The notes: generated from the sequence alone by a model not told the origin. A stretch of DNA of 6,244 nt from Gammaproteobacteria bacterium (GCA_013042035.1 JABDQX010000385.1:1-6244), one strand, 5' to 3'. Numbered from the stretch's first letter, positions 1 to 6,121 are shown. Numbers and translations are program-made.

Positions 1-285
1 ATTATGGCGTTGATGATGCTCATGACAGTATGTCTGCTGGTCTACGCCGCCCTGGAATTTCGAATCCGCGATGCACTTAAAACCCAAAGTCAGTCTTTCC
101 CAAACCAAAAGGGCAAATCAATTATTAATCCGACTGCACGTTGGGTATTTCAGTTCTTCGGCGGAATTCACCTCCTTATTGTTGACAAAATGCACTCTAT
201 TGTACTGAACATGAACGATTATCATCTCGCTTTACTGAGATTGCTCGGCCCTCAGTATGAAGCGTTATATTCTAATTCTGGATAA
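1..285 (+). CDS. IS1634-family transposase, C-terminal fragment (5' end outside window)
   Basis: The reading frame is already open at base 1 and ends at TAA 283-285, so only the last ~95 residues of a transposase are present. The segment starts with a hydrophobic stretch (LMTVCLLVYAALEFRIRDAL), followed by FPNQKGK and the hallmark PTARWVFQFFGGIHLL block. The series 'LLVY-LE-R-R-AL', 'PNQ-GK', 'PT-RW-FQ-F-GIHL' is typical of the C-terminus of IS1634/DUF4277-type DDE transposases as I know the family. The catalytic acidic residues would lie mostly upstream and cannot be checked. The protein ends at normal family length after the GIHLL block (QYEALYSNSG), so this end does not look truncated. No right-hand terminal inverted repeat can be confirmed because the left end of the element is missing. 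The mazE-like ORF begins only three bases later, so any IS end must overlap it. IS4-superfamily relatives are the main alternative. Confidence 0.75.
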   Translation: MMALMMLMTVCLLVYAALEFRIRDALKTQSQSFPNQKGKSIINPTARWVFQFFGGIHLLIVDKMHSIVLNMNDYHLALLRLLGPQYEALYSNSG

Positions 286-287
286 CC

Positions 288-434
288 ATGTGCGGAAAGT
301 CGGTGGAAAGTATCCTGAAGGAATATTTCGAGTCCCATCCCGTAAAATGCTCGGAGATAGAACTGATCAACGATCATGCTGATGAACTCAAGAGGGAAGC
401 TACAGACGTGCTTGATTACCAGGTCATCCCATGA
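288..434 (+). CDS. Small MazE-like antitoxin ORF, possibly 5'-truncated
   Basis: This 48-residue acidic ORF (MCGKSVESILKEYFESHPVK...) ends in ELINDHADELKREATDVLDY followed by QVIP. The pattern 'INxxADxLNxEAxDVLxYQ' resembles the toxin-binding tail of small type II antitoxins encoded before MazF/PemK toxins. That is recall of a pattern, not a database match. Support comes from the context: its stop overlaps the ATG of a MazF-like N-terminus by ATGA (431-434), the usual antitoxin-toxin coupling. No N-terminal DNA-binding domain can be recognised. The start lies three bases after the transposase stop, with no clear ribosome binding site of its own. The first codons (MCGKS) may be contributed by the IS end, so the original antitoxin start may be lost. 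If expressed it would now have no complete toxin partner in this window. Confidence 0.5.
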   Translation: MCGKSVESILKEYFESHPVKCSEIELINDHADELKREATDVLDYQVIP

Positions 435-512
435 CTCGTGGTGAGTTATATCGCGTAGTTCGGAAAGTTAGAGGAGCTTCGTAAAGCACTAAACGCTGCA
501 CTGGAATTGTGA
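431..512 (+). pseudogene. MazF/PemK-like toxin remnant with internal deletion
   Basis: Two toxin scraps are joined. From ATG 431 the frame reads MTRGELYRVVRK, which fits the family start 'M-RGELYRV-KP', then VRGAS and a stop at 482-484. In another frame, bases 465-512 read KLEELRKALNAALEL and stop, matching the usual MazF C-terminal helix ('KL-EL--AL--ALGL'). An intact MazF of this type is about 110 residues, so roughly 80 central codons, including the catalytic RNase core, are missing, with a frame shift at the junction near 461-467. The start overlaps the antitoxin stop by ATGA. The product cannot be an active RNase. The two halves are short, so the assignment rests on both ends matching in the right order beside an antitoxin-like ORF. 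Convergent with the dehydrogenase, whose stop lies 23 bases further on. Confidence 0.55.
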
Positions 513-535
513 AATGCCCAACAATCAACGAAGGC

Positions 536-1507
536 TCACGGTGACAGCAACACCTTCAGCGCCCCGGAGGCGACCTGCCGGAATGCGGCTGGACCATCGT
601 CCAGGGAAAATCTTCGATGAATCAATGGCTCCACGTCCACCAGTCCTTCGGCCAGCAGACGCAGGGCCTGCGCAAACGGTCCGCAACGCGATCCGATAAG
701 AGTGATTTCGTCCACGACAATCCCACTGAGATCGAGTGGCACCTTCCCATGGATGGTGCTTTTCAGGACCAGTGTTCCCCTGGGCCGGACCAGGGATCGG
801 GCGGCGGCAAAACCGCTCGCGCTGCCGGTGGCCTCGATCACGATGTCCGCACCGGGCTCGATGGATGCCGTTGCCAGTTGCGTGGGAATGCCTTTTGCGG
901 CCAGGATCTCCAGCTTGTGTGAATGGTGCCCGGTAACCAACAGGTTGCAACCGGTCAACTGAAGGACCTGGGCGATCAGCAGGCCAAGTTTCCCATCGCC
1001 CAGTACTACGACCCGGTCCTCGGATCGGATGTGCACCTGCTCGATGATTTCACAGGCGGCGGCCAGTGGCTCGGCGAAAACAGCCTGTTCATCGGTGACC
1101 GAATCGGGCACCGGATGAAGCAGATGAATGGGCAGGGTGAAGAAATCGGCCATGGCGCCATCTCGCCCACGGATGCCCAATGTCGTTCGAGAAGGGCAGT
1201 GCGCCCGGTCCCCTCGTTGACAAGTGGGGCATTTGCCGCAATAGCAATTGATCTCCCCCACCACCCGTTGTCCAATGAGATCGGTGCCAATCGTATGGGA
1301 AACACGGTTGGTCCGAACGACCTCTCCCACGAACTCATGGCCCAACACGCCGGTAAATCCACCCCCGTAACCGCGCAGCATTTCCAGATCGGTATTGCAG
1401 ATGCCGGCCAGCCGGGTGCGGATCAGCGCCTCATCGGGCCGGGGCGAGGGGAGGGGGTAGTCATATCTCAGTTGTAATGTGTGATCGAAATAGAGTGCGC
1501 GCATCAT
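536..1507 (-). CDS. Zinc-dependent medium-chain alcohol dehydrogenase family protein
   Basis: A cytosolic NAD(P)-dependent oxidoreductase of the zinc MDR superfamily, 323 residues (usual range ~340-350). The N-terminal GroES-like catalytic domain has the catalytic zinc ligands Cys37 (AGICNTDLEML), His57-Glu58 (GHEFVGEV) and probably Glu146 (FAEPLAAACE). The four structural-zinc cysteines are all present at 90, 93, 96 and 104 (CGKCPTCQRGDRAHC). The Rossmann domain carries GDGKLG at 170-175. At the end of the second strand, where an NAD enzyme usually has an acidic residue, the sequence is VTGHHSHKLE, so cofactor preference is open. Substrate cannot be told: threonine, sorbitol and other alcohol dehydrogenases share this frame. 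GGAG lies 4 bases before the first ATG (1507) and 7 before the second (1504), so the second start (MRALYFD) may be the real one. Divergent from ccmC and convergent with the toxin remnant, so probably transcribed alone. Confidence 0.9.
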   Translation of the reverse strand: MMRALYFDHTLQLRYDYPLPSPRPDEALIRTRLAGICNTDLEMLRGYGGGFTGVLGHEFVGEVVRTNRVSHTIGTDLIGQRVVGEINCYCGKCPTCQRGDRAHCPSRTTLGIRGRDGAMADFFTLPIHLLHPVPDSVTDEQAVFAEPLAAACEIIEQVHIRSEDRVVVLGDGKLGLLIAQVLQLTGCNLLVTGHHSHKLEILAAKGIPTQLATASIEPGADIVIEATGSASGFAAARSLVRPRGTLVLKSTIHGKVPLDLSGIVVDEITLIGSRCGPFAQALRLLAEGLVDVEPLIHRRFSLDDGPAAFRQVASGALKVLLSP

Positions 1508-1634
1508 TTTGCTCCGCGTATATTCTTTTTCAACGGTCGTGGTTCAGTTCTCGCTTCCGAGGGTGGTCAACGATTACAATATGATCATACTTGGCCACTC
1601 CGGCTCTCCGCCTTTATTAGTTTTTATAATCCAA

Positions 1635-2372
1635 ATGCACTACCTTCAAAAGCTATCTTCTCCCCCACATTTCTACCGGTTGGCGGGCACACTGGCGCCC
1701 TGGTTCGGATGGGCATCCCTTGCCCTGCTGCTGGCGGGCCTCTACGGCGGACTCGTTGCCGCCCCCTCCGATTATCAGCAAGGAGATGCCTTTCGGATTA
1801 TCTACATTCATGTTCCCGCGGCCATGATGTCGCTATTCGTCTATACCTTTATGGCGGCGGCGGGCGTCATGGGGTTGGTCTGGCGGTTCAGGCTCGCCGA
1901 TGCCATCCTCGCCGGCAGCGCGCCGATTGGCGCGTCGTTTACCCTGCTCGCCCTGGTGACCGGAGCGATCTGGGGCAAGCCCATGTGGGGCACCTGGTGG
2001 GTATGGGATGCGCGTCTGACCTCCGAGTTGATTCTGCTGTTTTTGTATCTCGGTGTCATCGGGCTGTTGGCGGCCTACGATGACAAGCGCAAGGGCGGGC
2101 GGGCTGCGGCCTGGTTAACCATTGTCGGCGTCATCAACGTCCCCATCGTGAAGTTTTCCGTGGACTGGTGGAACACGCTCCATCAAGGATCGACCCTGTT
2201 CCGGGCCGAACCGGCCATCCACGGCAGCATGCGAGTCCCCCTTGTGATGATGATCGTGGGATTTGCGTGTTTCTTCGTCGCCATCATGCTTTGGCGCGCC
2301 CGTTGTGAATTGCTGGACCGTGAAAGACACAGCGAGTGGGTAGAAATATTGTTCCGGGGCCAGCGCCGTTGA
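1635..2372 (+). CDS. ccmC: Heme exporter / heme-handling protein CcmC
   Basis: Integral inner-membrane protein of the Ccm (System I) cytochrome c maturation pathway; it presents periplasmic heme to CcmE together with CcmA, CcmB and CcmD. The 245 residues match the length of E. coli CcmC. The tryptophan-rich heme-binding signature WGKPMWGTWWVWDARLTS spans 113-130. The two conserved periplasmic histidines are His59 (IIYIHVPAAMMS) and His183 (WWNTLHQGST). About six membrane segments are visible near 21-43, 56-82, 92-112, 130-148, 159-173 and 202-220. I chose ATG 1635 because MHYLQKLSSPPHFYRLAG aligns with the family N-terminus. The frame stays open upstream to 1509, but those residues look like translated non-coding DNA. 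No Shine-Dalgarno precedes 1635; a TATAAT sits at 1625-1630, too close to serve an ordinary leader. No other ccm gene is adjacent, which is unusual. Confidence 0.95.
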   Translation: MHYLQKLSSPPHFYRLAGTLAPWFGWASLALLLAGLYGGLVAAPSDYQQGDAFRIIYIHVPAAMMSLFVYTFMAAAGVMGLVWRFRLADAILAGSAPIGASFTLLALVTGAIWGKPMWGTWWVWDARLTSELILLFLYLGVIGLLAAYDDKRKGGRAAAWLTIVGVINVPIVKFSVDWWNTLHQGSTLFRAEPAIHGSMRVPLVMMIVGFACFFVAIMLWRARCELLDRERHSEWVEILFRGQRR

Positions 2373-2432
2373 ATACAGCGTTGAATGCTGGCCTTGGGCG
2401 CAACTTCGATGGTAATCTCTTCGAATATGGAA

Positions 2433-2460
2433 GGCTTCCCGATATTCTTTCGGGAGGGCC
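2433..2460 (+). other. Hairpin in the ccmC-lptE gap
   Basis: Between ccmC and lptE, TCCCGA (2437-2442) and TCGGGA (2450-2455) form a 6-bp stem with a 7-nt loop. It is extended through a small bulge by GGC (2433-2435) pairing with GCC (2458-2460). No T-run follows, so this is not a canonical intrinsic terminator. It could slow transcription or stabilise an upstream mRNA end, or be chance. The rest of the 157-base gap shows no convincing gene; a frame open from 2385 into lptE has no family resemblance. Confidence 0.35.
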
Positions 2461-2529
2461 ACCCGCGGCAAACTTCTGTCGATTCCCGTCCAAGCCCCAT
2501 CGATGCATCAATTGGAAATGGTAAACCTC

Positions 2530-3024
2530 ATGCAAAATGCAAACAAAACAACTTTCCTGTTATCGCTGATTATTTCGTTCGCGCTACTGACCGGATGCGG
2601 TTTCCACCTACGGGGAAATATCAGCCTGCCGGATGAGATATCCTCGCTTCAGGTCCGAGGTCCCATGCAGTTGGCCGACGAATTGCTCATCCTGTTGGAA
2701 AGTAGCGAAGTCGTTACCACCTCGGATAGTCCGAACGCGATATTGATGATAGAACGGGAAACCTTCGACAAACAAACCTTGTCCGTGGATTCGAATACCG
2801 GTAAAGAGCGTGAGCACGCGCTGGCGTATACGGTTTTCTATCGCGTTGTCGCCGCCGATGGAAAGGAGCTGCTGCCGAAACAAACCGTCAATCTCCTGCG
2901 CGATTATGTCTTCGATGAAGAGGCGGTTCTCGCCACGAGTCGCGAACAAGACGTCTTGCACCAGGAGATGCGCCGAGAGGCGGCCAACCAGATCCTTCGG
3001 CGTTTGGTCGCGTGGCGTCCGTAA
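2530..3024 (+). CDS. lptE: LPS-assembly lipoprotein LptE (RlpB)
   Basis: Outer-membrane lipoprotein that forms the plug of the LptD barrel and helps insert lipopolysaccharide into the outer leaflet. From ATG 2530 the product is 164 residues, somewhat shorter than E. coli LptE (~193). It starts with a lipoprotein signal: a short n-region with Lys6, hydrophobic core FLLSLIISFALL, and lipobox LLTGC with the acylated Cys23. The mature start CGFHLRGNISLPDEISSLQV is the classic LptE opening ('CGFHLRG'), and the end RREAANQILRRLVAWRP is also typical. In-frame ATGs at 2503 and 2518 are possible starts. 2530 gives the most compact signal peptide, but ribosome-binding support is weak for all three (GGAAATGG about ten bases before 2530). 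holA starts three bases after its stop, so the two are surely co-transcribed. Upstream one expects leuS; here it is ccmC. Confidence 0.9.
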   Translation: MQNANKTTFLLSLIISFALLTGCGFHLRGNISLPDEISSLQVRGPMQLADELLILLESSEVVTTSDSPNAILMIERETFDKQTLSVDSNTGKEREHALAYTVFYRVVAADGKELLPKQTVNLLRDYVFDEEAVLATSREQDVLHQEMRREAANQILRRLVAWRP

Positions 3025-3027
3025 CGC

Positions 3028-4092
3028 ATGCAACTGAAACCCGAACAACTCCCCGCGCATTTGAAGCGGGGGTTATCTTCTATTTACATCATCAGCGGAG
3101 ACGAACCGCTACAAACGGGTGAGGTGCTCGCGGCTATCCGCCAATCGGCTCGTGATATGGGATTCACGGAACGGGTCGTTCTCTACGCCGATGCGCGCTT
3201 TGATTGGGAGATCATCAATCAATACGCGGACAGTCCTTCCCTGTTTGGCGACAAACGTCTGTTGGATGTCCGGATGTCGGGCGCCGGTCCGGGTCAACAG
3301 GGCAGCAATGCACTTATCCGGTATGCCTCGCGCCCGGGCACCGATCAAGTTATGCTCCTTAGCACCGGGCAACTGGACGCAAAGCAGCGGAAGAGCAAGT
3401 GGCACCAATCCCTGGAGCGCGCGGGGGCCGGTATCGCAATCTGGCCGGTGGACGCCCGGAATCTTCCGCACTGGATAAAGGCCAGAATGCGCCACCGGGG
3501 CATGACAATTACCGACGATGCGGTCGATTTGCTGGCGGAGCGAATGGAGGGAAACCTGCTTGCCTGTGCCCAGGAGATCGAGAAGCTTACCTTGCTTCGT
3601 GGCACTCGGGGGGCCGGTGAACAAAGTGGCGCACAACAAATCACCCTGCACGATGTGCTGCAATGCGTGGTCGATAGCGCGCATTTCGACGCCTTCGGCC
3701 TCGTGGACAGTACCCTGGCGGGGGATGCCCGGCGCACGGTGCGAATATTTTCGGGGCTGAGGGAGGAAGGAACTGACCCGCTACCCATACTGGGTATGCT
3801 GGTATGGGAGATCCGAGAGGTCGTAAAGATTGCCGATGAGCTGGCCGGTGGCGCAAACTTCGACCAGGTTATCGGCAGGCAACCCGCATTGCGCAGACGA
3901 AAACAGGTCATCGCGTCCGCCCTGCGCCGCCAGGAGCGAACGGCATGGCTGGGAATGCTTTGTGTCGCCCAATATGTGGATCAAATCATCAAGGGCGCCA
4001 GAAAAGGCAATCCCTGGGAGGCGTTGATGGGGCTCGCGTTGCTGATAGCCGGTGTTGAGATCCCTTTCCCCGATGCCGGTGTGATTCCTTGA
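3028..4092 (+). CDS. holA: DNA polymerase III subunit delta (HolA)
   Basis: Delta subunit of the clamp loader: it opens the beta sliding clamp so it can be placed on primed DNA at the replication fork. The 354 residues compare with 343 in E. coli. The N-terminal AAA+-like domain begins with the family motif SIYIISGDEPLQTGE (18-32), and delta has no functional Walker A, as expected. SLFGDKRLLDV (71-81) contains Leu72-Phe73, the counterpart of the E. coli Leu73-Phe74 pair that wedges into the beta clamp. HWIKARM (157-163) and MEGNLLACAQEIEKLTLL mark the middle domain. The C-terminal helical collar domain includes DPLPILGMLVWEIREV and the end region GNPWEALMGLAL. It starts three bases after the lptE stop with no strong ribosome binding site, suggesting translational coupling. 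lptE-holA is a conserved gammaproteobacterial pair. nadD, often next, is absent here. Confidence 0.95.
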   Translation: MQLKPEQLPAHLKRGLSSIYIISGDEPLQTGEVLAAIRQSARDMGFTERVVLYADARFDWEIINQYADSPSLFGDKRLLDVRMSGAGPGQQGSNALIRYASRPGTDQVMLLSTGQLDAKQRKSKWHQSLERAGAGIAIWPVDARNLPHWIKARMRHRGMTITDDAVDLLAERMEGNLLACAQEIEKLTLLRGTRGAGEQSGAQQITLHDVLQCVVDSAHFDAFGLVDSTLAGDARRTVRIFSGLREEGTDPLPILGMLVWEIREVVKIADELAGGANFDQVIGRQPALRRRKQVIASALRRQERTAWLGMLCVAQYVDQIIKGARKGNPWEALMGLALLIAGVEIPFPDAGVIP

Positions 4093-4158
4093 CGAATAAA
4101 AAACATTAAGAAATCGACGGACAGCAGCCGTACGAAACAAAGCGTGAACAGAGTATTT

Positions 4159-5436
4159 ATGATGCATGCATCGAAAAAACAAGGTGTTGGAAATCCTGTA
4201 TCGAAGGGGCAATTCATAGGAAGCCACGCGAGGTGGAATCCTATCCGGGCGCGTGGCGTTCGGATTGCAGTGCTCATGAGCCTTTTGGTCTCGCTGATCG
4301 GCTGTGGCAGCATAAGCCTTTGGGGAAGTGACGACAAAGCGACTGCCCCCGCCACCCTAACGAAATTCGAGCCACGGATACAGATAAAGAAAATCTGGAA
4401 ACGGGATGTGGGTGCCGGCGCGGAAGATCTGCATATCAAACTAACACCCATTGTTCATGGGAAAACTAATGAAAAACGCCTGTTCGTGGCCACCCCGGAA
4501 GGTGAGGTCCACGCCTATGACGCGCAAACCGGAGACGTTCTCTGGGAGACGGATATCGATATGCCGATCCGGGGTGGGCCGGGTGTGGGAACCAAGGCGG
4601 TTTTGGTGGGCAGCAACAACGGCAAGGTCGTGGCGCTGTCCCAGAACAACGGTAGGATCCTATGGCAGGCAAGGACGTCCAGTGAAGTATTGACCATGCC
4701 GCAAGAGAAAAACGGCGTGGTGATCGTGCGCACCGTCGATGGCAAGCTTTTTGGTCTGGAACAGAGCGGTGGCAAGCACCGATGGCTCTATGAACGATCG
4801 GTGCCGGTCCTCACCCTGCGTGGGACAAGTACGCCGGTCATTGTCAGAAATCTCGTTATCGCCGGTTTCGATGGCGGTCAGTTGGTGGCTTTATCCGTCG
4901 AGGATGGACGCCCAATATGGGAATCACGCATTGCGTTGCCGAGAGGTCGTTCGGATATCGAGCGCATGGTGGATATCGACGGAGAAATGGTTGTTGTGGG
5001 AAATGCTATTTACGTGGCCACCTTCCAGGGAGGGGTCGCTGCGGTGGATGTAGCATCCGGTAACATCTTCTGGCGGCGCGATATATCCTCTTATGCCGGT
5101 CTTGGCGTTGCTGGTGATACTCTGTATGTAACGGATGAGAAAAGCCATGTGTGGGCGCTCGACAGGTACACCGGCAAAACGCTATGGCAACACACCAAAC
5201 TCGAGCGGCGTAATCTCACCGCACCGGTTGGGTTTAGCCCGATAGGTTTCGGCGAGTATGTCGTGGTGGGCGATTTCGAAGGTTATGCTCACATTCTGGA
5301 TGGGAAAGACGGACGTATCATGGCGCGTATTCGTGTGGATAAGCGGCGGATACTGACCCCGCCGATAGTCGCCGATGATACCCTGTATGTGTATGGTGGC
5401 AGTGGAAAGTTGATGGCGGTTGGGGTTGGGGAGTAG
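4159..5436 (+). CDS. bamB: Outer-membrane protein assembly factor BamB
   Basis: Lipoprotein of the BAM complex that binds BamA and helps fold beta-barrel proteins into the outer membrane. The body is an eight-bladed PQQ-like propeller with repeated blade motifs: VHAYDAQTGDVLWETD, VVALSQNNGRILWQAR, LVALSVEDGRPIWESR, VAAVDVASGNIFWRRD, VWALDRYTGKTLWQH. The BamB signature RGRSDIERMVDIDGE is intact. Residues are counted here from the GTG at 4144, the longest frame (430 aa; E. coli BamB is 392). The lipobox is SLIGC with acylated Cys54 after the core IAVLMSLLVSLIG. No start lies just before this core, so the signal peptide carries an unusually long, basic n-region. ATG 4159 or the adjacent ATG 4162 is preferred over GTG 4144, giving ~425 residues with Cys at ~49. 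GAG at 4151-4153 is a weak ribosome binding site. It follows holA by 66 bases, so read-through is likely. It is normally found near hisS/der, so this placement is uncommon. Confidence 0.93.
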   Translation: MMHASKKQGVGNPVSKGQFIGSHARWNPIRARGVRIAVLMSLLVSLIGCGSISLWGSDDKATAPATLTKFEPRIQIKKIWKRDVGAGAEDLHIKLTPIVHGKTNEKRLFVATPEGEVHAYDAQTGDVLWETDIDMPIRGGPGVGTKAVLVGSNNGKVVALSQNNGRILWQARTSSEVLTMPQEKNGVVIVRTVDGKLFGLEQSGGKHRWLYERSVPVLTLRGTSTPVIVRNLVIAGFDGGQLVALSVEDGRPIWESRIALPRGRSDIERMVDIDGEMVVVGNAIYVATFQGGVAAVDVASGNIFWRRDISSYAGLGVAGDTLYVTDEKSHVWALDRYTGKTLWQHTKLERRNLTAPVGFSPIGFGEYVVVGDFEGYAHILDGKDGRIMARIRVDKRRILTPPIVADDTLYVYGGSGKLMAVGVGE

Positions 5437-5505
5437 CCAGCCGGGATTACTGTCCTTGGAGCGTGTCAATTTCTGTTGCGCAGTGGTGGGGGCATTGCGT
5501 ACACA

Positions 5506-5524
5506 AATGAGAATGATTGTCATT
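5506..5524. promoter_or_regulatory. Fur box upstream of feoA
   Basis: The 15-bp core TGAGAATGATTGTCA (5508-5522) matches the 7-1-7 Fur consensus TGATAATnATTATCA at 12 of 14 informative positions. The two differences are symmetric in position. Flanking AA and TT extend the imperfect palindrome to 19 bp. It lies about 75 bases before the chosen feoA start. A weak promoter can be drawn across it (ATGAGA 5507-5512, 17-bp spacer, TATATG 5530-5535), so iron-loaded Fur would block RNA polymerase. The site and its place before an iron-uptake gene are seen directly; regulation by Fur is inferred. Confidence 0.75.
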
Positions 5525-5597
5525 CCCAATATATGAAACTGACGCTAAAGAATGCTCATTTATGATGAGTTATGTTCGACAACCATGGGGAAAAGAC

Positions 5598-5831
5598 ATG
5601 TCAGGCAACCTGGGTACATTGGCTATCGGAGACGAGGGCCGTGTCGTTGGCTATGAGAAAGATGCAAAATCCTATCGAAAGCGGCTGATGGCCATGGGGT
5701 TGACGCCGAACACGGCGTTCAAGGTTATCCGCCGCGCCCCGCTCGGTGATCCGATGGAGATCAACGTGCGTGGCTACTCGTTGAGTCTGAGAAAGGACGA
5801 AGCCGCTGCCGTGCTTGTGGAGCGAACATAA
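5598..5831 (+). CDS. feoA: Ferrous iron transport protein A (FeoA)
   Basis: Small cytoplasmic SH3-like protein that works with the FeoB GTPase-permease in Fe(II) uptake. From ATG 5598 it has 77 residues (E. coli FeoA has 75). The family core is clear: LGTLAIGDEGRVVGYE at the N-terminus, then YRKRLMAMGLTPNTAFKVI, RRAPLGDPMEINVRGYSLSL and RKDEAAAVLV. The start at 5598 is preceded by GGGG (5587-5590) seven bases upstream. ATGs at 5562 and 5565 are in frame but give an unneeded leader. The ATT at 5517 region, where the open frame begins, lies inside the Fur box and is not a credible start. Its TAA stop (5829-5831) is also the first three bases of the downstream 123-bp repeat. No feoB follows within the window, although it usually comes directly after feoA. 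Confidence 0.92.
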   Translation: MSGNLGTLAIGDEGRVVGYEKDAKSYRKRLMAMGLTPNTAFKVIRRAPLGDPMEINVRGYSLSLRKDEAAAVLVERT

Positions 5832-5951
5832 GGCGATTTGTGTCAAAGAACATACCAGCTTGCTTGTCCTTTTGCCCGTCTTGTGCGTTACGTCAACAGT
5901 TACATAGAACGACTATGCGCCTGTTGTCGCGCCTTGAATACGAACAAAAAT
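5829..5951. repeat. 123-bp direct repeat, copy 1
   Basis: This segment recurs at 6122-6244 in the same orientation, offset by 293 bases, with seven mismatches in 123 positions (about 94% identity by my count) and no gaps. It begins at the TAA stop of feoA and includes AAAGAACATACCAGCTTGCT, the hairpin at 5894-5926, and GCGCCTTGAATACGAACAAA. No transposase or start-bearing ORF is seen in it. I cannot name the family. It behaves like a dispersed intergenic hairpin repeat of the REP/MITE kind rather than an IS. Confidence 0.85.
5894..5926. repeat. Hairpin in repeat copy 1
   Basis: Arms CAACAG (5894-5899) and CTGTTG (5921-5926) enclose inner arms CATAG (5903-5907) and CTATG (5913-5917) around the loop AACGA. 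TTA opposite CGC forms an internal loop between the two stems. The structure can form on either strand. No T-tract follows on either side, so it is not a standard intrinsic terminator, though it could protect the 3' end of the feoA transcript. Confidence 0.75.
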
Positions 5952-6121
5952 ACGGCGCAATCCGGTATATTCTTTTCCGACAATCACCTAAAATCATATA
6001 CTTCTGACGCCTGAATTTTAAACTTTCGGCAAAACGTGCGCTGATGGTATCGAAGTATGTAACTTCTCAAATGATAAACATCATTTCCAATACCATTGGG
6101 CGCTTCAACTGCTTTGAGAAC
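5952..6121. other. Non-coding spacer between the two repeat copies
   Basis: No credible gene lies in this 170-base AT-rich stretch. It contains small inverted repeats. GAAGT/ACTTC (6052-6056 and 6062-6066) is a 5-bp stem. AAATGAT/ATCATTT (6069-6075 and 6080-6086) is a 7-bp perfect palindrome with a 4-base centre. TTCTCAAA/TTTGAGAA (6064-6071 and 6113-6120) is an 8-bp pair that would enclose the central palindrome. On the minus strand a frame is open from about 6200 to the stop at 5984-5986, but it has no ATG and crosses the repeat, so I do not call it. Together with the two repeat copies this fills the 413 bases after feoA. Confidence 0.6.

Noticed and set aside
923..1477. 184-codon plus-strand frame opposite the dehydrogenase
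   Set aside because: It is fully antisense to a gene with all zinc-ligand and Rossmann motifs intact, and its own product shows no recognisable family features.
1509..1634. Upstream extension of the ccmC frame (42 more residues)
   Set aside because: CcmC homologues start at the MHYLQKL-type position, the protein from 1635 has exactly the E. coli length, and the extension shows no ribosome binding site.
2385..2636. 83-codon frame between ccmC and lptE, considered as ccmD or another small gene
   Set aside because: It lacks the single membrane segment and motif expected of CcmD, overlaps the lptE signal sequence and has no ribosome binding site.
4089..4117. Possible bamB promoter (TTGACG at 4089-4094)
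   Set aside because: The -35-like element is good but nothing resembling a -10 element lies 16-18 bases downstream.
5517..5597. N-terminal extension of FeoA to 104 residues
   Set aside because: Its start codon lies inside the Fur box, and FeoA proteins of ~75 residues begin where the 5598 start places them.
5894..5926. Intrinsic terminator for feoA
   Set aside because: The stem is short, GC-poor and interrupted by an internal loop, and no T-run follows on either strand.
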